A DNA stretch of 7,964 bases from JBJXFY01 sp046155815 (lineage in GTDB: Bacteria > Verrucomicrobiota > Verrucomicrobiia > Limisphaerales > CAIMTB01). The stretch spans positions 1-7,964 of the forward strand of contig JBJXFY010000060.1 in NCBI GenBank assembly GCA_046155815.1, in the 5' to 3' direction. Under the pieces are notes generated by a model. It had not been told where the DNA came from, made no database searches, and was given only the letters and a program-made list of their open reading frames with translations. Positions 4,777 through 7,964 of the stretch are shown in pieces. Numbering within the stretch: position 1 is the first letter of the stretch; the number at the start of each line of letters is the position of its first letter. Made by a program: the position numbers and the translations under genes.

Positions 4777-6771
4777 ATGAAGCTTCTCCGCGCCGCCGCC
4801 GCCGTCCTGAACCAGCTCCCGCTGGACTGGCCGGGCAACGCCGCGCGCATCCGCGAGGCCATCGCCGAGGCCCGGGCCCAGGGCGCGGGCCTGCTCTGCC
4901 TGCCCGAGCTCTGCCTCACCGGCTACGGCTGCGAGGACGCCTTCCTCGCCGCCAACACGCAGCGCCAGGCGCTCCGCCTGCTGGAGGAACTGCTCCCCGA
5001 AACCCGCGGTCTCGTCGTCTCGTTCGGCCTGCCGCTGATGGTGAACAACGGCCTCTTCAACGTCGCCGCGCTCGCCGTGGACGGCCGCCTGCTCGGCTTC
5101 GTGGCCAAGCAGCACCTGGCCGGTGACGGCATCCACTACGAGCCGCGGTGGTTCAAGCCCTGGCCCGCCGGTGTGCGGGACGACGTCGAATTCGCCGGCG
5201 CGCGCGTGCCCGCGGGCGACCTGCTGTTCGAGGTCGGCGGCGTGCGGCTGGGCTTCGAGATCTGCGAGGATGCGTGGGTCGCCGGCCGGCCGGGCATCGC
5301 GCTCGCGCGCCGCGGCGTGGACGTGATCCTGAACCCGAGCGCCAGCCACTTCGCCTTCGGCAAGATCGAGGTCCGGAAACGCTTCGTGCTCGAGGGCTCG
5401 CGCGCCTTCGGCTGCTCGTACGTGTACGCGAACCTCCTCGGCAACGAGGCCGGCCGCGCCATCTACGACGGCGAGGCCATGATCGCCACCGCCGGCCGGC
5501 TCGTGGCCACCGGCCCGCGCTTCAGCTTCGCCGACGTGCGCGTCACCTCGGCCGTCGTGGACGTGGACGCCACCCGTCTCCAGCAGGCGCGCCTCGCCAG
5601 CTTCCGGCCCGCGCTCGGCCCGGACGAGCTGACCGTCACGGACGACGACTTCCATTGGCCCGGGGCCGCGCCCGCGCTGGAGCAGCCGCAGCCCGCCGCG
5701 TGGGAACTGGCCGCGAACCTCAAGGCCGAGGAATTCTCCCGCGCCGTGCCGCTCGCGCTGTTCGACTACCTGCGCAAGAGCCGCTCGCAGGGCTTCGTCG
5801 TCTCGCTCAGCGGCGGGGCGGACTCGTCCGCCGTCGTGTGCCTGATCCACCTGATGGTGGCGCAGGGCTGCGCGGAACTGGGGCTGGAAGGCTTCAAGGC
5901 CAAGCTCGGCCACATCCGCGGCCTCGCGGAGGCGAAGTCGCCGCGGGAACTCACGCACCGGCTCCTCACCACCGTCTATCAGGCCACGAAGAACAGCGGC
6001 CCCGTGACCCGCGCCGCCGCGCGCGCCGTGGCCGAGGCCGTGGGCGCGGAGCATCACGAGTTCGACGTGTCGTCCCTGCACGCCGGCTACGTGGACCTCG
6101 TCAGCAAGGCCGTCGGCCGCGGGCTAACGTGGGCGCAGGACGACCTCGCCCTCCAGAACATCCAGGCCCGCGTCCGCTCGCCCGGCGTGTGGATGCTCAC
6201 GAACGTGAAGGGCGCGCTCCTGCTCTCCACCAGCAACCGCTCCGAGGCCGCCGTCGGCTACGCCACGATGGACGGCGACACCAGCGGCGGCCTCGCGCCC
6301 ATCGCCGGCATTGACAAGGCCTGGCTGCGCGAATGGCTCGTCTGGCTCGAGCGGGAAGGCCCGTACGGACTCGGCCCCGTGCCCGCGCTGGCCGCCGTGA
6401 ACGTGCAGGCCCCCACCGCCGAGCTGCGCCCCGCCGAGCGCGCGCAGACCGACGAGGCCGACCTCATGCCCTACCCGCTGCTCGACGCCATCGAGCGCGC
6501 CGCCATCCGCGACAAGCACGGGCCGGTCGAGGTGTACCGGCAGATGCGCCTGCACTTCCCGCAGTACGAAGCTGCGCAGCTTGGCGCGTGGGTGGAGCGC
6601 TTCTTCCGCCTGTGGTGCCGCAACCAATGGAAGCGCGAGCGCTACGCCCCGAGCTTCCACCTCGACGACGAGAACCTCGACCCGAAGACCTGGTGCCGCT
6701 TCCCCATCCTGAGCGGCGGCTTCGAGGCCGAGCTGGCGGAGCTGCGCGCGGCGGTGCCCGCCGACCGGTAG
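4777..6771 (+). CDS. nadE: Glutamine-dependent NAD+ synthetase
   Basis: This cytoplasmic enzyme makes NAD+ from nicotinate adenine dinucleotide, ATP and glutamine, the last step of NAD biosynthesis. At 664 residues it is the two-domain form. The N-terminal nitrilase-type amidohydrolase domain (about 1-275) releases ammonia from glutamine; its catalytic triad is visible as Glu44 (LPELCLTGYG), Lys111 (FVAKQHLAGDG) and Cys163 (GFEICEDAW). The C-terminal synthetase domain has the pyrophosphate-binding loop SGGADSS at 345-351, then LSTSNRSEAAVGYATMDGDT and GGLAPIAGIDKAWL. The ~60 residues after the loop (GLEGFKAKLGHIRGL ... TTVYQATKNSG) and the C-terminus (RNQWKRERYAPSFHLDDENL, then KTWCRFPILSGGFE) match, from memory, the long subfamily common in Bacteroidota and Verrucomicrobiota rather than the mycobacterial one. 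All key residues are present and the gene appears intact. No Shine-Dalgarno precedes the ATG; expression may rely on a very short leader. Confidence 0.96.
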   Translation: MKLLRAAAAVLNQLPLDWPGNAARIREAIAEARAQGAGLLCLPELCLTGYGCEDAFLAANTQRQALRLLEELLPETRGLVVSFGLPLMVNNGLFNVAALAVDGRLLGFVAKQHLAGDGIHYEPRWFKPWPAGVRDDVEFAGARVPAGDLLFEVGGVRLGFEICEDAWVAGRPGIALARRGVDVILNPSASHFAFGKIEVRKRFVLEGSRAFGCSYVYANLLGNEAGRAIYDGEAMIATAGRLVATGPRFSFADVRVTSAVVDVDATRLQQARLASFRPALGPDELTVTDDDFHWPGAAPALEQPQPAAWELAANLKAEEFSRAVPLALFDYLRKSRSQGFVVSLSGGADSSAVVCLIHLMVAQGCAELGLEGFKAKLGHIRGLAEAKSPRELTHRLLTTVYQATKNSGPVTRAAARAVAEAVGAEHHEFDVSSLHAGYVDLVSKAVGRGLTWAQDDLALQNIQARVRSPGVWMLTNVKGALLLSTSNRSEAAVGYATMDGDTSGGLAPIAGIDKAWLREWLVWLEREGPYGLGPVPALAAVNVQAPTAELRPAERAQTDEADLMPYPLLDAIERAAIRDKHGPVEVYRQMRLHFPQYEAAQLGAWVERFFRLWCRNQWKRERYAPSFHLDDENLDPKTWCRFPILSGGFEAELAELRAAVPADR

Positions 6772-6793
6772 GGCGCGCCGCTCCGCGCGCGCC
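6772..6793. terminator. GC hairpin between convergent genes, possible terminator
   Basis: GGCGCGC (6772-6778) pairs with GCGCGCC (6787-6793) around an 8-nt loop, beginning at the base after the nadE stop codon. The TPR gene converges from the other side. No T-run follows on either strand, so this would be a weak or factor-assisted bidirectional terminator. In DNA this GC-rich, such stems also arise by chance. Confidence 0.4.
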
Positions 6794-6811
6794 GTCGGGC
6801 TGAGCGTCTAC

Positions 6812-6830
6812 CTCGGAGAGGCTCCGCGAG
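6812..6830. repeat. Short imperfect hairpin between nadE and the TPR gene
   Basis: CTCGGAG (6812-6818) pairs with CTCC...GAG (6822-6825, 6828-6830) with a 2-nt bulge and the loop AGG. It sits 11 bp beyond the stop codon of the TPR gene on that gene's strand and could be part of a bidirectional termination region together with the hairpin at 6772-6793. Confidence 0.3.
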
Positions 6831-6841
6831 CCCCGCTACAG

Positions 6842-7390
6842 CTAGGCTTCCTTCAGCTGCCCGCGCAGCCGTTTGGCCCAAACAGACAAGCCATTACGCA
6901 GCGGGCTCTCAGGAAAGCCTCTCAGCAGCTTCTCCGCCTCGCTGATGTGCTGTTGTGCGGCAGCCTGGCCTGTTACATCTGCGCCGACCTCCAGCTTCGC
7001 CATGCTCAGGAGCGCCCGGCAGAGTTCCAAGGTGAACGCCTCCGGGTTGGCTGCCGCCAATTCGCGACGGATCGTCAACGCCTCCTCGTACGCTTGGCGC
7101 GATCCCGCCGCATCTTGTTGTTCATGCATTAGACTACCCAGATTGTTCAGCGTTGAGGCCATGGCTGGCCGGAAAATTTCCGGGATGGCCGCCGCCAGTT
7201 CGCGACGGATCGTCAGCGCCTCCTCGTACGCTTGGCGCGCGCCTACCGCGTCCTGTTGGTCAGTTAACAGATTGCCCAGATTGTTCAGCGTCATGGCCAT
7301 GGCCGGCCGGAACGCCTCCCGGTTGGCCGCCGCGAAGTCGCGGTAGAGCTTCAGCGCCTGTTCGAGCGCCCGGCGGGTCCTGCTGGTCAC
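6842..7390 (-). CDS. TPR protein, 3' part of a frameshifted gene
   Basis: This frame carries the C-terminal half of a tetratricopeptide-repeat protein. The two full repeats visible here follow the 46-residue pattern 'TLNNLGNLLxDQQDAxGxRQAYEEALTIRRELAAAxPEx', of the long-linker, kinesin-light-chain-like type. A last degenerate repeat (LCRALLSMAKLEVGADVTGQ) and a basic C-terminal helix (NGLSVWAKRLRGQLKEA) follow. TPR arrays bind other proteins; no catalytic domain is visible, so no function can be assigned. The GTG at 7390 opens this frame but no Shine-Dalgarno or natural N-terminus supports it as a start. The sequence before it (TSRTRRALEQALKLYRDFAA) continues the repeat begun in the upstream frame. 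The two parts were almost certainly one gene, joined near 7370-7384. Unless translation is recoded or the deletion is an assembly error, this half is not made. Confidence 0.75.
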   Translation of the reverse strand: MTSRTRRALEQALKLYRDFAAANREAFRPAMAMTLNNLGNLLTDQQDAVGARQAYEEALTIRRELAAAIPEIFRPAMASTLNNLGSLMHEQQDAAGSRQAYEEALTIRRELAAANPEAFTLELCRALLSMAKLEVGADVTGQAAAQQHISEAEKLLRGFPESPLRNGLSVWAKRLRGQLKEA

Positions 7391-7553
7391 GCAGCAAGTT
7401 ACCCAGATTGTTCAGCGTACCCGCCACACCTGGCAGGAACGACTTCGGGTTGGCAGTCGCCAGGGCGAGTCGGATCGTCAGCGCCTCCTCGTACGCTCGA
7501 CGCGACCCCGCCGCGTCCTGCTGCGCGAACAGCAGGACGCCCAAGTTGTTCAG
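7071..7553 (-). repeat. 138-nt tandem repeats inside the TPR gene
   Basis: Equivalent landmarks recur every 138 nt. ATCGTCAACGCCTCCTCGTA starts at 7071, its near-copy at 7209, and another at 7474. The LNNLG-coding landmark (GATTGTTCAG and variants) starts at 7141, 7279, 7406 and 7544. Spacings are 138, 127 and 138, so one unit (between 7279 and 7406) lacks 11 nt. The neighbouring units around 7071 and 7209 are nearly identical over 20-30 nt, which makes the array prone to recombination and to misassembly. Confidence 0.85.
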
Positions 7554-7964
7554 CGTCGTGGCCACTGCCGCGCGATCGTCACCAGCAAGCGCCAACATAA
7601 CGGCCCGGTCGAACAACGGCCGGGCGTCGTGAAAGCGCTTCTGGTCGTAACGGAAGAGGCCGACCGTGATGACGGTGGGCAGGTGGGCGGGATCGGCCTG
7701 CAGCGCCTCGGCGAACAGCCGGTCGGCGGCGACGAAGTCCAGCCGGCTGATCTGGAGGCGGGCCTTGAGCAGCAGGGCGTCCACCGCCCCGCGGCGGACC
7801 TGCTCGGCCCGGGCCAGATCCTCGCGGATCTTCACCTCGTCCAGAATCCGCAGGGCCTCGTCCACGCGACCGTTCAGGAAGGCGCGCTGGGCGTCGCGCA
7901 GCATTGTCGAATCCCCCTGCGGCAGGCCGCCGCCGGCCTGCTCGGCCAGCGCGCGGGCCGTGGC
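7260..7964 (-). pseudogene. TPR protein, 5' part of a frameshifted gene, N-terminus beyond window
   Basis: The frame is open to the right edge (visible start ATARALAEQAGGGLPQGDST), so the ATG at 7904 need not be the true start and any N-terminal domain lies outside. The visible part has a helical hairpin region (MLRDAQRAFLNGRVDEALRI ... LLLKARLQISRLDFVAADRL) typical of TPR units. Two of the 46-residue repeats follow (TLNNLGVLLFAQQDAAGSRR and TLNNLGNLLRDQQD). After RDQQDPPGAR the frame changes to low-complexity sequence without repeat character and stops at 7260. The repeat continues in another frame (6842-7390). Compared with its sister units, this repeat unit is 11 nt short, which explains the shift. 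Whole gene: 6842 to beyond 7964, - strand. Probably a pseudogene, or an assembly error in repetitive DNA. Confidence 0.75.

Noticed and set aside
4489..6081. Long - strand open frame (about 530 codons) opposite nadE
   Set aside because: The translation is rich in Gly, Ala, Arg, His and Glu and lacks any recognisable motif, whereas the + strand encodes all NadE signatures. It is a coding shadow.
7515..7538. 9-bp inverted repeat GTCCTGCTG / CAGCAGGAC inside the TPR gene
   Set aside because: It falls in codons for a conserved repeat stretch (VLLFAQQD), so amino-acid constraint and codon preference explain it; nothing suggests a regulatory role.
1..7964. CRISPR array, tRNA/rRNA genes, phage or toxin-antitoxin genes, or a new multi-gene system
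   Set aside because: No such repeats, RNA signatures or protein families were found. Neighbouring genes differ in strand and role, so I do not claim a system.

Overview
The window is very GC-rich and densely coding. It looks like a chromosomal segment of a Verrucomicrobiota bacterium. Three clues support this, all inferred from sequence character because no search could be run: a PEP-CTERM secreted protein; a repeat protein ending in the 'YRVERSPDLxxW ... RRFYRA' type of C-terminal module, which I associate with Verrucomicrobiota and Planctomycetota exported proteins; and a long glutamine-dependent NAD+ synthetase of the subfamily shared with Bacteroidota. The phylum call is moderate confidence.

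Layout. (1) Bases 2-1315, + strand: most of a gamma-glutamyltransferase, cut off by the left edge. (2) 1336-2130, - strand: an exported PEP-CTERM protein, convergent with (1). (3) 2131-2309: an intergenic stretch almost filled by a 109-bp palindromic element (2184-2292). It has terminal inverted repeats and is flanked by a perfect 9-bp direct repeat, so it looks like a MITE insertion. (4) 2310-3902, - strand: an exported protein of seven ~60-residue repeats, probably a seven-bladed beta-propeller. (5) 3903-4033: a divergent promoter region. (6) 4034-4576, + strand: a small lipoprotein of unknown function. (7) 4577-4776: an intergenic region with a large imperfect inverted repeat and two consecutive hairpins (REP-like). 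(8) 4777-6771, + strand: complete NadE. (9) 6772-6841: a short convergent region with a GC hairpin. (10) 6842-7964, - strand: a tetratricopeptide-repeat gene that runs off the right edge and is broken by a deletion of 11 nt, visible as a disturbed 138-nt repeat period.

The genes do not form one pathway. Gamma-glutamyltransferase (extracytoplasmic glutathione and gamma-glutamyl turnover), the PEP-CTERM protein, the propeller protein and the lipoprotein would all act outside the cytoplasm. NadE is cytoplasmic core metabolism. Strand changes between most neighbours argue against a single operon. I see no phage, CRISPR, toxin-antitoxin or biosynthetic cluster, and no clear new multi-gene system. 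The most interesting signals are the MITE-like element with its target duplication, the REP-like intergenic element before nadE, and the in-repeat deletion that breaks the TPR gene. No gene-free stretch exceeds about 200 bases.
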